A stretch of 64,000 nt of DNA from Litsea cubeba (lineage: Eukaryota; Streptophyta; Magnoliopsida; Laurales; Lauraceae): contig CM022946.1 in NCBI GenBank assembly GCA_012931725.1, positions 79,650,455 through 79,714,454 on the forward strand. Direction: 5' to 3'. The notes beneath the pieces were generated by a model. It saw only the letters and a list, made by a program, of their open reading frames with translations. It was not told where the DNA came from and searched no databases. A program made the translations under genes and the position numbers. Positions 44,675 through 53,864 of this stretch are shown here, one piece after another. How positions within the stretch are numbered: position 1 is the stretch's first letter; each line of letters begins with the position of its first letter.

Positions 44675-45352
44675 GGCTTTTAGGTAGCCATTTAGGAGGG
44701 TTTATGAGCCTTAATTGTCATAAAGCTACATAAATGCAGGAGTTACAAGATTGAATTGTTTATTTTGTAACTCCTTTTTCTTGGCTTCTGATTGGCCAGA
44801 GGAGATTGAGGGCATTTAATCGCCTTTAATCGCCATGATGGGAGGAGTTTCATGGGTTAAATGCCATGAACCTCTTGACTTGTAACTCTAGGATGCTTGC
44901 TTCTGATTGGGCCGTCCAAAGAAATGGATTAATGACTGTAATAAAGCTAGTCAATTAATCGCATTAAGTGGTCGCCGAGCAGTTGAAGAGTTGCGGGCCG
45001 TGCCGCGTCTTTTGGGATTCTTCTGGCGATGATCATCGATGGATCTTCATGCAGATCGACATAGGATGACCATGTAACTTCAGGTGTTGGTTGCCAACAG
45101 CGGGTCGGTGCCATCTGTCCTGTCGATTTCTTGATCGGTTGGGTAGAAAGCACACTTTTTTTTGGTTGACCAGTTGGCGATCAATGTTGATTTCGATACT
45201 CTTGATGATTAACCCGTGTTTTTGACGGATGTCAGAGGATTTGGTGTATCAAAAGTATGAATATTGGAAAATACCAGAGGCCAGACACTTCGAATCGCGA
45301 AAAAACGGCGAAAAACGGGGTTTCCGGGGCCCACCGGGCGTTCCCGGGCCCT

Positions 45353-45370
45353 AGGGTCGCCGGCGACCCT
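45353..45370. repeat. 18-bp perfect palindrome in the central LTR
   Basis: AGGGTCGCCGGCGACCCT is its own reverse complement and lies in a GC-rich island (about 45300-45410) inside an otherwise AT-rich LTR. A partial copy, GAGGGTCGCAGGGG, follows at once. Confidence 0.85.
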
Positions 45371-45629
45371 GGCCGAGGGTCGCAGGGGTCTGCTACCCTG
45401 GTGGGGGTTTTCCCCGTTTTGTCCCGTTTTGCGTCCGTTTTTGCTGTTTTTCGATTCTTTCTTCTTCTGTATTTTTCCTTGAAAATTTTGATCATTTATT
45501 GGCCTGATTTCCCTGTAGAAAACCTGATGAGAATCCTTGCATTTTATTTTGCAAAGTTTCCAGTTTTCTGAGAAAGCCGAAGAATTTGTCCCGCAGAGCT
45601 GCCGATTTTCCGTCAGAAGCTGAAACTGG

Positions 45630-46370
45630 GTCAAACGATGTCAGAATGACTTGAAATTTGGGGTGAAGCCTGCTGAGCAATGACCAACCATAGGCTTTTG
45701 TTTGAGTTTTGAAGCCGTTTGGGGTCCTATCACCAGTAGACTTACTTTTGTCGCGAGGAAGATGTCGCGGTTTGATGTGCAGTCAACCGATGTCCGATTG
45801 ACTTGAAATTTGACAGGGAACCTATTGGAGTCATTTTAAGATGATCCATAGGCTCTGTCTTGGAAACCATGGTCCCGGGGAGCTTCGCCACCGAGAGGCC
45901 TGATTTGGCTTCCGAGCTTCAATGTATGGTCAAATGTTGTCGAAATGACCTGAAATTTGACGTGTAGCCCTTTGTAAGCATTTTGAAGCCGTCCATGTGC
46001 TCTATCTGATGAGTGATGGCCTCGATGGTTCTCACCGCCGAGAGGCTTGATTTAGCTGTTCGAGGGTTGATGTAGGGTCAAACATTGTCGGTTTGACTCG
46101 GAACTTGATGTGGAGCCTTTTGGATGTATTTTGAGACCATCCATCGGCTCTGATCGAAGATTTGGTGTCTTCGATGCTTTCGCCGCCGGGAGCTCCTTTT
46201 CAGCTGCCGGAGAAGCGAAGTTAGGCCAAATGATTTTGAAATGGCCCGAAACTTCTTGTGTACTCCTCTTTTGGCTGTCTTGAAGGATCTTGCAGTTTTT
46301 GTTTGATTCTGACAAGATTTGATTTTTTTGGAAGTAGCATTGCCTATTTATGGCAAGTTGCGACTTCATG
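45630..46370 (-). repeat. Five 148-bp tandem repeats in U3 of the central LTR
   Basis: A landmark of the form GTCAAA-G-TGTC-GAATGACTTGAAATTTG occurs at 45630, 45782, 45929, 46077 and 46225, giving spacings of 152, 147, 148 and 148 bp. Each unit continues with GTG-AGCC, a CCAT-GGCTCT block and a CGCCG-GAG block. Units have diverged by point change but kept their phase. Confidence 0.8.
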
Positions 46371-46418
46371 TAGCTCTTTGGATCTTGAAGAGGCAAAGTG
46401 ACATTTTTGGTGTCAACA

Positions 46419-46431
46419 GATGCCCCCCTCG
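46419..46431 (-). promoter_or_regulatory. Polypurine tract of Tat copy B
   Basis: GAGGGGGGCATC on the minus strand lies directly before the LTR start TGTTGACACC. This is the usual junction in this group and fixes the orientation of the central LTR. Confidence 0.75.
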
Positions 46432-47099
46432 AGGTACAGCGACGAGTTGCTTAACTTTTGTAGTCGATGTGCCTCGAAGAGATTTTTGAAGGAGAGCCTG
46501 TGACTGGACCAAGAGTCTTTGAGCAGTCTTTCTTTTTGGTATTTGTAGCCTTTTGAGCTTCTAGGGGAATTTTATGGTAGTGAAAAGGATCACGTACCAT
46601 CTCGAGGCAAAGTTTTAAAGATGACATCAGGGATGTGGATTTGGGTTTTGACCTTGTGACCTAATAGGCTGTATGTGGCAGGTTAGGGGGTCGGGTTTGG
46701 TTTTGACCGTGTGACCCAACAAGCTGTATGTGGAATGTTGGGGGATCAATTTTGGATTTGATCTTATGACCTAACAGGCTGTATGTGGCAAGTTAGGGGA
46801 TCAGGTTTTGGTTTTTTGTTTTTGGTTTTTTTTTTTTTTTTGCGGAATGTCAATTTCAAGATTTTGGCTCAATTTGGTAGATGAGGCTGGATGGTTTGAT
46901 TTTTGGAAGCTCATGGGGCTTGGAATTCTCTTTTGTATGGTCGAATCAACTCAAAAGAGGCATGGAACCATTTTTGTATGCTCTTGGTAAGAGGGATTTC
47001 TCTTTGACTAAAAGCCCAAATTTTTTTTTTTTGTGTGTGCCTAGGTGGTCAAACCTGGCTCATATGGGCTAACCCATGGGACCTTAAGCTTTTGAAATG
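46432..47099 (-). repeat. 3' region of copy B with 55-bp tandem repeats
   Basis: Three units of 54-56 bp (landmark AGGCTGTATGTGG or AAGCTGTATGTGG at 46666, 46722 and 46776) occupy about 46636-46805. The rest is non-coding. This region lies between the purine tract and the promoter of B's antisense gene. Copy A has lost it. Confidence 0.65.
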
Positions 47100-47430
47100 G
47101 CTTAGATCTCATATGGTGTCATTTTTGTAAAGGATATCTAAAAATATCTCCTTTGGATAGAGAATATCTAAGAATATCTTTATTTGGAGAGAATCTCTCA
47201 TGTTCCCTTTATTTTGGGATAGGATATCTCAAGATATCTTTCTTTTGGAAAAGAATCCTTCATTGATCCTATCTTTTGGGAGAAAATCTCTCATTGATTT
47301 CTTTTTGGGAGAGAATCCCTCAAGATATCTTTCTTTTGGGAAAGAATCTTTCTAATCTCTTTCTTTTGGTAAGGTTTTTAATTAGTAACACTTACCTCTT
47401 TCTTCTTTCCTTCTTTGGTTTGCTTTCTTC
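47100..47430 (+). promoter_or_regulatory. AGATATC/AATATCT-rich upstream region of antisense gene, copy B
   Basis: Repeated words of the type GGATATCTCAAGATATCTTTC and GAATATCTAAGAATATC, in loose units of 35-40 bp ending TTTTGG, fill about 47130-47370. One exact AAAATATCT (47141-47149) matches the plant evening element bound by CCA1/LHY-type MYB factors. Its position just upstream of the TATA box makes an enhancer role plausible. This is an inference from motif match only. Confidence 0.4.
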
Positions 47431-47437
47431 TATAAAA
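47431..47437 (+). promoter_or_regulatory. TATA box of antisense gene, copy B
   Basis: CTATAAAAGCAAGG fits the plant TATA consensus. It lies 149 bases before the ATG at 47580, and the space between is a CTT/TTC-rich leader (CTTCTTCTTCAAGA repeats) typical of plant 5' untranslated regions. Confidence 0.6.
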
Positions 47438-47579
47438 GCAAGGAGGAGGTTGGATCTCTTGCTCTTATTGCTTTCTTTTGCAACAGTCCCAAGAGGGATT
47501 CAAGAGTTCTTCTTCTTCAAGAGCTTCAAGAGTTCTTCTTCTTCAAGATCTACAAGACTTTTCTTCTTCTTCTCCATCA

Positions 47580-48265
47580 ATGGCTTCAAGTAAGTTCCCT
47601 TTTTCAAGAAAACCCCATTGTAGGAAAAAAAAAGTTCTTTCTTCTTTTCTTTTTTATTTCTTCCTTTTATTTTCTTTTATCCTTTTTTTTTCTTTTCCAC
47701 GTGTTTCCCTTCTTCTTTTTTTTACACGTGTTTTCTCTTTTTTTTTCATGTTTTTTTTTCTTTTGTGGGCCGTACGGATCTGGCCGTACGGCTACGTGGC
47801 CTGTGGGCCAGTCCCCTCTTTTTTTTTTCTTTTTTTTTGTTTTTCTTTCCCTTTTTTTTTTGAGAAAGTTTCGTTCTTTCTTTTTCTTTGTTTTTTTTTT
47901 TGATCATCATTATAATGCATTTTTTTTCGCAAACCAAGATGTTCATGCATGCATATATATATTTTTTTTGAAAATTGAATTGTAGCATGATGTGATAGCA
48001 TACCTGAAAGTTTTTGCAAATTTGGGAATTTGGAGCTCGCAGCGATGTTGAGCCCTTCCTGATTTTGCGGAGACTTTGAGGTTTCGAAAGTTTGGAGTTT
48101 CGGAGCTCGCAACAATGTTGAGCTCATCTTCAAGCTTTCTATTTCTTTCGGGATAGTTCATTTTCTTCGGAATTGCCCCGGCATCATGTCAAAATTTCTC
48201 CAGATTCTTTTTCGTGAGATTCTGTCATTTTGATGTTTGATCTTTTTCTTTTCCATCCTTTGCAG
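47580..48265 (+). CDS. Antisense additional gene, copy B: exon 1 and intron 1
   Basis: Exon 1 is 47580-47589 (ATGGCTTCAA). Intron 1 is 47590-48265 (676 nt), beginning GTAAGT and ending CTTTGCAG, with a long T/CT-rich interior. Splicing gives Met-Ala-Ser-Ser-Gly-Ser-Ser-Arg in frame with exon 2. The ATG follows a short CT-rich leader and the TATA box at 47431. Copy A has the same exon and splice sites. An alternative without the intron would give a Phe/Lys-rich frame that ends quickly. Confidence 0.65.
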
Positions 48266-50195
48266 GTGGTTCTTCCAGAACGAACAAGGGTAAAGAGCCT
48301 GCTACAAGCGCACCTCGTCGATCTGCTAGATCTTCTAATCTGGCCGTTCAGCAGGCCTTTGAGAAGGTCCAGAATGTTGAGAGAAATCTTGAAGAATGCG
48401 ACTCCCTCAACAGAGATGAGATGAGGCAGCGACTGATTGCTCTCAAAGGAGAGGAATTCTATAAGATCATGGTAAGCAGTCGTCCATGGGTGATGGAAGA
48501 TCAGAGTGTTTTACCCAAGCCTACCTTCTTCTTTGGTGATGTCGTCCCTGATGACATGACATACCGGAGGAGATGTTTTCAGTTCTCTTTCACAGCAGAT
48601 GGTGAGAAGAAGACTGTTGTTACCCGGTCAATGTTTGATCGCACCATCTCGATCATGAGCCTTGCCCCCACGAGCTCTAAGAGGGAAGACCCTCCAAGCT
48701 GGGTGAGAAGGACAAATGTAATCAAGACCGGGGTTTTTGTTGGCGGTTCTCCTGGACATACGGAGAGGTCGCCTGCTGACATGGACATGTTGATGCCATC
48801 CAGCGGCTACCAGGGCTCTGATTATCCGTCGGTCGATTTGAGACCGGTGGGCCTTGGTATTTTCAGCAGTGACGGCAACAATTGGATAAAGCCTTTTCGA
48901 CTTCGTGGCCGTTTCAATGCTGACCCTGAGTGGAAGTCGTGGACTGATCGCGTCCTGCTGATTGGTGGCGCCGTTTTGAAGGAAGCCTGGATTTTTTATG
49001 CGGTCCGCGCCTTTAGGGGATCGTGATCTTTTCCGACGAGGCCTTCATGGCTATGCTGGAGTCATTCCTCCCACAAACCAATACCTTCGTTGTGACGAAT
49101 GGTGAGATTGGTTTCTCTTTGAAGGAGCTGAGCGCCATTACTGGATTGCCCATCCTTGGCAAACTCTATGAGGAGTTTATGCCGATTGACAGCTCTTTGA
49201 GGGGCAGTCTGAGGAGTTCAGGCTTCTGTACTTTCAGCTCGTCGCCTTCTATGATTTTTTGAATGAGAATGAGGGTTTGAAAGTTAGATCCAGCAGTTGG
49301 AAGAGTTCTAGCTCTTCATTCCCTAACTTTTTTGATAGTAGGGAGTCTTCTGATAGTGCGACCCAGGAAGCCAGGGCTCAGGATCCAAGTTCGAAGAAGA
49401 TCTTGGCTATGCAAGAAGAGTTGAGAGATTTCTGTGCGAGTACAAACGCCATATGTCCTGACATTGCACTGCGGAGAGATCTCGATGTTTACCTCACTTA
49501 TTGGCTTGGTGAGGCTATTTTTGCTGGAGGAGATGGAACGCACATCAGGCTGCATTGTATTTTTCTGGCTTGTCATATGGCGTTTGGAGAGCAGCTTGCT
49601 TTGGTGCCAGCTCTTTACTCCTACCTGTGTACCGAACTGCAGACTGCTATTTTTTTGGTTCGGCTTGGGCTTCCCATGAATAGGGTATTTTCAGCCCATA
49701 TCTTTTATTCATGGTACGTGTACCACTGTCCTGGCTTCCACCGGCTGGATGCTGCACAGGATGATGATCCTCTGATGAGTCGGCTGGCTAAGGGCAAAGC
49801 CGTGTCCGAATCACTTTTGTTTGCCTGCATGAGGATCCGACGGTTCAGGGACGTCGAGATGGGGCAATCTTCAGTGAAGCTTTCTCCAGAGTTGCGGAAG
49901 AAGGCTTTTGATTTTGTTGCCTCCCGAGACTCTACCAGGGCGGGGTCGGGAAGGCATTACTCCTTGACGAATGCAGAGAAGGAGTGGCTTTTTAGCATAC
50001 ATGTCGGCATGATGGTGTACCTCAGACATCTTTTCGTCAACATCCAGCCGTATGTACCCTCTCGCTTTGCTTTGCAGTTGGGTTTTTCTCAAGGCGTTGT
50101 TGGAGTGCCTTCAAGCATGGTGAAGCGCTTTGGAGGTTTACAGGACGGGGGAAATGCATGGGCTTTCTATAGTGCTGAAGACACTACAGCCATGA
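48266..50195 (+). pseudogene. Antisense additional gene, copy B: PMD-like exon 2 (first part)
   Basis: Exon 2 encodes an N-terminal Lys/Arg/Ser-rich tail (RTNKGKEPATSAPRRSARSS), a helical segment (QQAFEKVQNVERNLEECDS) and then a PMD-like domain: VVTNGEIGFSLKELSAITGLPI at 49096-49155, YLTYWLGEAIFAGGDG near 49494-49540 and ALVPALYSYLCTEL near 49596-49640. The frame breaks near 49018 and again near 49197, where one base is missing relative to copy A. From 49259 to 50195 it is open up to the D/TRIM insertion. PMD domains occur in plant nuclear proteins involved in silencing and in many transposons, so a role in countering or steering host silencing is possible but unproven. Confidence 0.7.
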
Positions 50196-50221
50196 TGTAA
50201 GTTCTCGGTCCCCTAGAAGAG

Positions 50222-51499
50222 TTGAAGAATGAGATTATGACGGAGGCACATCATTCCCGTTATACTATTCATCCAGGCAGTACAAAGATGTATCAGAACC
50301 TGCATAATCATTATTGGTGGAATAACATGAAGAAGGAAGTAGCAGGATTTACAGCAAGATGCTTGGTGTGTCAGCAAGTAAAGGCAGAACGGAAGCAACC
50401 CCCAGGACTTTTAAAACAATTGGAAGTGCCAGATTGGAAATGGGAACACATAACGATGGATTTTATTTCTGGATTGCCATCGATTCATAATAGAGATAGT
50501 ATCTGGGTGATAGTTGACAGGCTGACAAAGGTGGCACATTTCTTACCAATGAACATGAAGACACCTCGAGATGAATTAGCTCGAATGTATATGGAGAAGG
50601 TTGTCACAATTCATGGAGTTCCTCTATCGATCGTATCAGACAGAGATCCTAAATTTTTGGGCAGATTTTGGACAGAACTTCAGGCAGCTTTGGGCACGAA
50701 GTTGAATTTCAGTACAGCGTATCATCCTCAGACCGACGGTCAAACTGAAAGGACTAATCAGACACTGGAGGATATGTTGCGAGCTTCCGTCCTTGAGTTT
50801 GGGAAGGACTGGCAGAAGAGTCTCCCATTATGCGAGTTTGCATACAATAATAGTTATCACTCCAGTATCGGCATGGCACCATTCGAAGCGTTGTATGGAC
50901 GTAGATGTAGAACCCCGATTTGTTGGGAGGAAATTGGTGTCAGAAGTTTTCATGGCCCATCTATTGTTAGTGATACCAGTGAGCAAGTGAAGCAAATCCA
51001 TGACAGGTTGAAAATTGCTAGAAGCCGGCAGAAGAGTTATGCAGACATGAAGAGAAGACATCTTCAATTCGAAATAGGTGAACATGTATTTCTTAAGGTT
51101 TCACCGACGCGGGGAACATTGAGATTTGGGCAAAAAGGCAAGTTATCTCGGAGATATATAGGCCCATTCGAGATCTTGGAAAGAATTGGAGAAGTTGCTT
51201 ACAGATTGGCTTTACCAGCAGAGTTGTTAGCAGTGCATAATGTTTTTCATGTCTCGATGTTGAAAAAGTATATCAAAGACCCTTTGCATGTGTTGCACTA
51301 TGAGCCATTGGAATTGCAGCCAGATGTTACTTATGTGGAGCGACCGTCTCAGATCATCGACACAAAGGAGCAAATTCTCAGGACTCGGACAATACATTGG
51401 GTGAAAGTCCAGTGGGAGCACCATAGTCCTCGAGAAGCCACTTGGGAACTTCGGGACCAAGTGAGGAAGTTGTATCCGTTTCTTCTTCCAGAGGTATGA
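50222..51499 (+). CDS. Chromovirus (Del/Tekay-type) integrase with chromodomain, truncated pol
   Basis: A 425-residue frame that enters pol within the integrase. The zinc-binding histidine H17 (IHPGS) and C47/C50 (CLVC) are present. The catalytic triad is D80 (ITMDFI), D140 (IVSDRDPKF) and E176 (QTDGQTERTN). The GPY/F motif follows (LSRRYIGPFEIL), then HNVFHVSMLKKY and a C-terminal chromodomain (about 375-425) with KEQILRTRTIHWVKVQW and HSPREATWEL. The chromodomain directs integration to chromatin. Gag, protease, RT and RNase H are missing. The start is not a true start because the frame is open from the preceding deletion junction. Confidence 0.92.
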   Translation: MKNEIMTEAHHSRYTIHPGSTKMYQNLHNHYWWNNMKKEVAGFTARCLVCQQVKAERKQPPGLLKQLEVPDWKWEHITMDFISGLPSIHNRDSIWVIVDRLTKVAHFLPMNMKTPRDELARMYMEKVVTIHGVPLSIVSDRDPKFLGRFWTELQAALGTKLNFSTAYHPQTDGQTERTNQTLEDMLRASVLEFGKDWQKSLPLCEFAYNNSYHSSIGMAPFEALYGRRCRTPICWEEIGVRSFHGPSIVSDTSEQVKQIHDRLKIARSRQKSYADMKRRHLQFEIGEHVFLKVSPTRGTLRFGQKGKLSRRYIGPFEILERIGEVAYRLALPAELLAVHNVFHVSMLKKYIKDPLHVLHYEPLELQPDVTYVERPSQIIDTKEQILRTRTIHWVKVQWEHHSPREATWELRDQVRKLYPFLLPEV

Positions 51500-51525
51500 T
51501 TTTTATTTGGAGGACCAAATGTCCT

Positions 51526-51593
51526 AAGGGGGGGAGAATGTAAGATCTCGGTCCCATTTCTATTTTTTTTAATATATTATTATTTTTTAATAA
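51526..51593 (+). mobile_element. Purine tract and 3' LTR start of the chromovirus fragment
   Basis: AAGGGGGGGAGAA (51526-51538) is followed by TGTAAGATCTCGGTCCC, the LTR start. Only 55 bases of LTR remain before the TRIM begins at 51594. Confidence 0.8.
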
Positions 51594-52117
51594 TGTGACG
51601 CCCCGGAGTCCCACATCGACTATAGAGAGGAAAGTGATTGGGATTATATGTAGAGCTTACACCCTTACTTAGCATGAGGCCTTTTGATGGGTTGAGACCC
51701 ATCAGAAACAAAACCGTGAGGCCAGTGGGCCAAAGCGGACAATATCATGCATGTGTGTAAGGGTGGGGCGTTACAAATGGTATCAGAGCCGACTCTCGAC
51801 TAGTTCGAGTGTGGGTCCCCTGCCGTGGTCTGGTGCAAGTGGGCGGGCTTCCATGTGGGCGGGCCAAGAGGGCTGGCAGGCTACAGAGGCTGGCAGGCTA
51901 CTGCACAGGGACGTGCAGCCTTAAGGTGGGTGGAATGTGACGCCCCGGAGTCCCACCTCGACTATAGAGAGGAAAGTGATTGGGATTATATGTAGAGCTT
52001 ACACCCTTACTTAGCATGAGGCCTTTTGATGGGTTGAGACCCATCAGAAACAAAACTGTGAGGCCAGTGGGCCAAAGCGGACAATATCATGCATGTGTGT
52101 AAGGGTGGGGCGTTACA
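51594..52117 (+). mobile_element. TRIM (terminal-repeat retrotransposon in miniature)
   Basis: Two 182-bp LTRs (51594-51775 and 51936-52117) start TGTGACGCCCCGGAGTCCCA and end GGGGCGTTACA, with about two differences between them. A 160-bp internal part holds a primer site for initiator tRNA-Met (TGGTATCAGAGC, 51778-51789) and a purine-rich end (AAGGTGGGTGGAA). No coding capacity. The left flank (AATAA) and right flank (CATGA) do not match, so the TRIM has no target duplication of its own. Confidence 0.9.
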
Positions 52118-53537
52118 CATGATCTCTTATCCTGTGTTGTTGACTTTCCGGACTACCGGCTTTGCGAAGTGGTTCGCGGAGAGCTTTTCGGCATATCGGG
52201 GGCTTTCCAAGAAGGAGCTTGATGTGAAGCTGGCATCTGGAAAGGGCCTTGGAAAGTCGGATGGCATTCGGCGAGAGGAAGTTTGGGCCTTTCTTTCTGG
52301 AGAGAAGCACAAGGTAGGCTTTCTCAGTGGCCAGGGCGTCATTGGTTCTGAAGCTGTTCGAGAAATACCTGATGAGGCTTTGGAACAGCTAGAACAGGAG
52401 GAAGCCGAACTTGATGCTTGGATGCAAGCGGCACAGAGGCAAGCTTCCGTGGAGTCTACTGGCAAGAGTAGATCATCCAGTGAGGAGTCAAGTGGGAAAC
52501 CTGACTCTGACAGCGGGGCAGGTTCCTCTAAGAAGCGAGCCCGTAGGAGTAAGAGGAGGAGGAGTCATCATCGCAGCAAGGGGCAGCATGAGGACTCTCC
52601 TGACTTGGAAGTCCCTCTTACTATCAATGAGGATGTGCCAGTGGATGCTGACGAGCCTCCAGAGAAGAGAAGTCGAGAAGAAGCTCGTGCTGACACAGTT
52701 GAGGAGATACCTCGTGCTGAGATTCTTTCTCGAACAGGAGCAGCTTCAACTAGAAAGAGTTCTTTTGTTACTCTTCCAACGAGTGATGACATGAGCAGTC
52801 GACCAACGGAGTTGGGCGAATCTTCAGCTGGGCCATCTCTTCTTTTTGCGAAGAAGGTGGAGGTGCGGGTTCTGAGCTCTTGGATTGAGACTCTGCTTTC
52901 TGGGCACTTAGATGCCGGATTTGGGATGATCCAGCATGTGCGTGAGATTCTCGGTGATGCCGAAGAGGTTGGTCTGGATGTCACAAGAGCCAGGGCGATC
53001 ATTGATAGGATCATTGAGCTGGGTGACAGGTGGTTTGAGACCATGGGTTTTCCTGACGACCAGTTCTTCAAGGAGATGCTCCTGAACCCTGCGGATAAGG
53101 CTCAGTCTAACCTGGATGAGGCTACACAAAGCAGGAAGCAGATAGTCCGAGAGAAGAACTTAGAAGAGCTAACCATCATTGGGCTGACACATGACCTTAA
53201 CATCCTTGATAGGGAGGTCGATGAGGCCAGGAAATGTCTTGAGCATCTGCAGGCACAAGTCGCTGCCAAGTGGACTGCAATAACAGAGGCTCGTGACAGG
53301 GAGAGTGCTCTGATTCGCCGGGTTGCAGATGCCGATCGAGTTCTTAAAAGGAAGTCTGAAGAGAACAAACAATGGCAAACTGCTCGGGATAAGCTTTCCG
53401 GTGCGAAAGAAGGGTTACAGCCCACCCCAGCATCTCATGGCAAGTTCTTGAAGAATCGTGCCCTGGAATCCCTGACGGCTGAGGCCAAAAGTTTGCTTGA
53501 GGAGCTGAACTCTTGGCTGGAGACCATTTTTGATTGA
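52118..53537 (+). pseudogene. Antisense additional gene, copy B: end of exon 2 fused to exon 5
   Basis: After the insertion the frame continues with a KWFAESFSAYRG segment, an acidic LEQLEQEEAELDAW helix, Ser-rich DSDSGAGSS and the basic stretch KKRARRSKRRR (near 52530). It then passes from KRSREEA directly to DTVEEIPR. Compared with copy A this deletes the end of exon 2, exons 3 and 4 and the first third of exon 5, with their introns. The join is not at splice sites, so it is a genomic deletion and not a processed transcript. The coiled-coil region and the end ELNSWLETIFD are intact. Confidence 0.7.
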
Positions 53538-53864
53538 GCTCGTATTTTTTTTTTTTAACAGAAACCATCCTTCTCTCTTTTTTTGTACCACTTGTATTTT
53601 TTTGGTACATTTTTTTTTGTAGTGCTTGTGAACACTTTTTTTTTTTGGTACCACATGTATTTTTTTTTGGTACTCTTTTTTTTGTTTTCCATACGCTTAC
53701 TTAAATCTTTTTGTGATGAAAGTAATTGCTAAATGGGATGCTCTTTTTTTTTGTTTTTGTTTTCCCTACGCTCACTTAATTCTTTTTGTGCTAAAAGTAA
53801 TTGCTAAATGGGATTTGATCAAAAGCTTGTCATTTTGTGAAAATCTTTTGTCAAATGATTGTTT
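53538..53864. other. Convergent 3' untranslated region, copy B
   Basis: T-rich sequence with GGTAC words and two copies of the GTAATTGCTAAATGGGAT repeat, mirroring 26818-27159 of copy A. Confidence 0.6.

Larger units (their letters stand above)
43977..46418 (-). repeat. Central LTR of the Tat-type element (3' LTR of copy B)
   Basis: On the minus strand the LTR starts TGTTGACACC at 46418, directly after a purine tract, and ends near ATCACGACTTGCA at about 43977. The left end is approximate. It contains a clear core promoter (TATAAATA at 44667-44674, minus), five 148-bp repeats in its upstream half, an 18-bp palindrome, and three CGGCTATAAA-C/T-GCC units at about 44100-44160 that also occur in the 3' untranslated arrays. 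It is flanked by copy B's purine tract on one side and a primer site on the other, so it serves as the 3' LTR of B and looks like the 5' LTR of a rearranged neighbour. Confidence 0.7.
50196..52117 (+). mobile_element. Chimeric insertion: chromovirus fragment plus TRIM
   Basis: The unit starts TGTAAG and ends GTTACA and is flanked by one 5-bp duplication, CATGA (50191-50195 and 52118-52122). The target site is uninterrupted in copy A. The first 17 bases match the start of the chromovirus 3' LTR at 51539 at 16 positions. Then comes integrase coding sequence, a purine tract, 55 bases of 3' LTR, and a complete TRIM whose right end is also the right end of the whole insertion. A normal nested insertion would leave LTR sequence after the TRIM; there is none. 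Confidence 0.8.

Noticed and set aside
45098..45120. GTCGGTGCCATCTGT resembles a GGCGCCGTCTGT-type primer binding site on the plus strand.
   Set aside because: It lies inside the central LTR, whose purine tract, TATA box and start all read on the minus strand, and no LTR ends at the right place before it.
51594..51775. Possible Cassandra-type TRIM with an embedded 5S RNA promoter.
   Set aside because: The LTR shares only the GTCCCACATCG style; I could not see the 5S internal control boxes.
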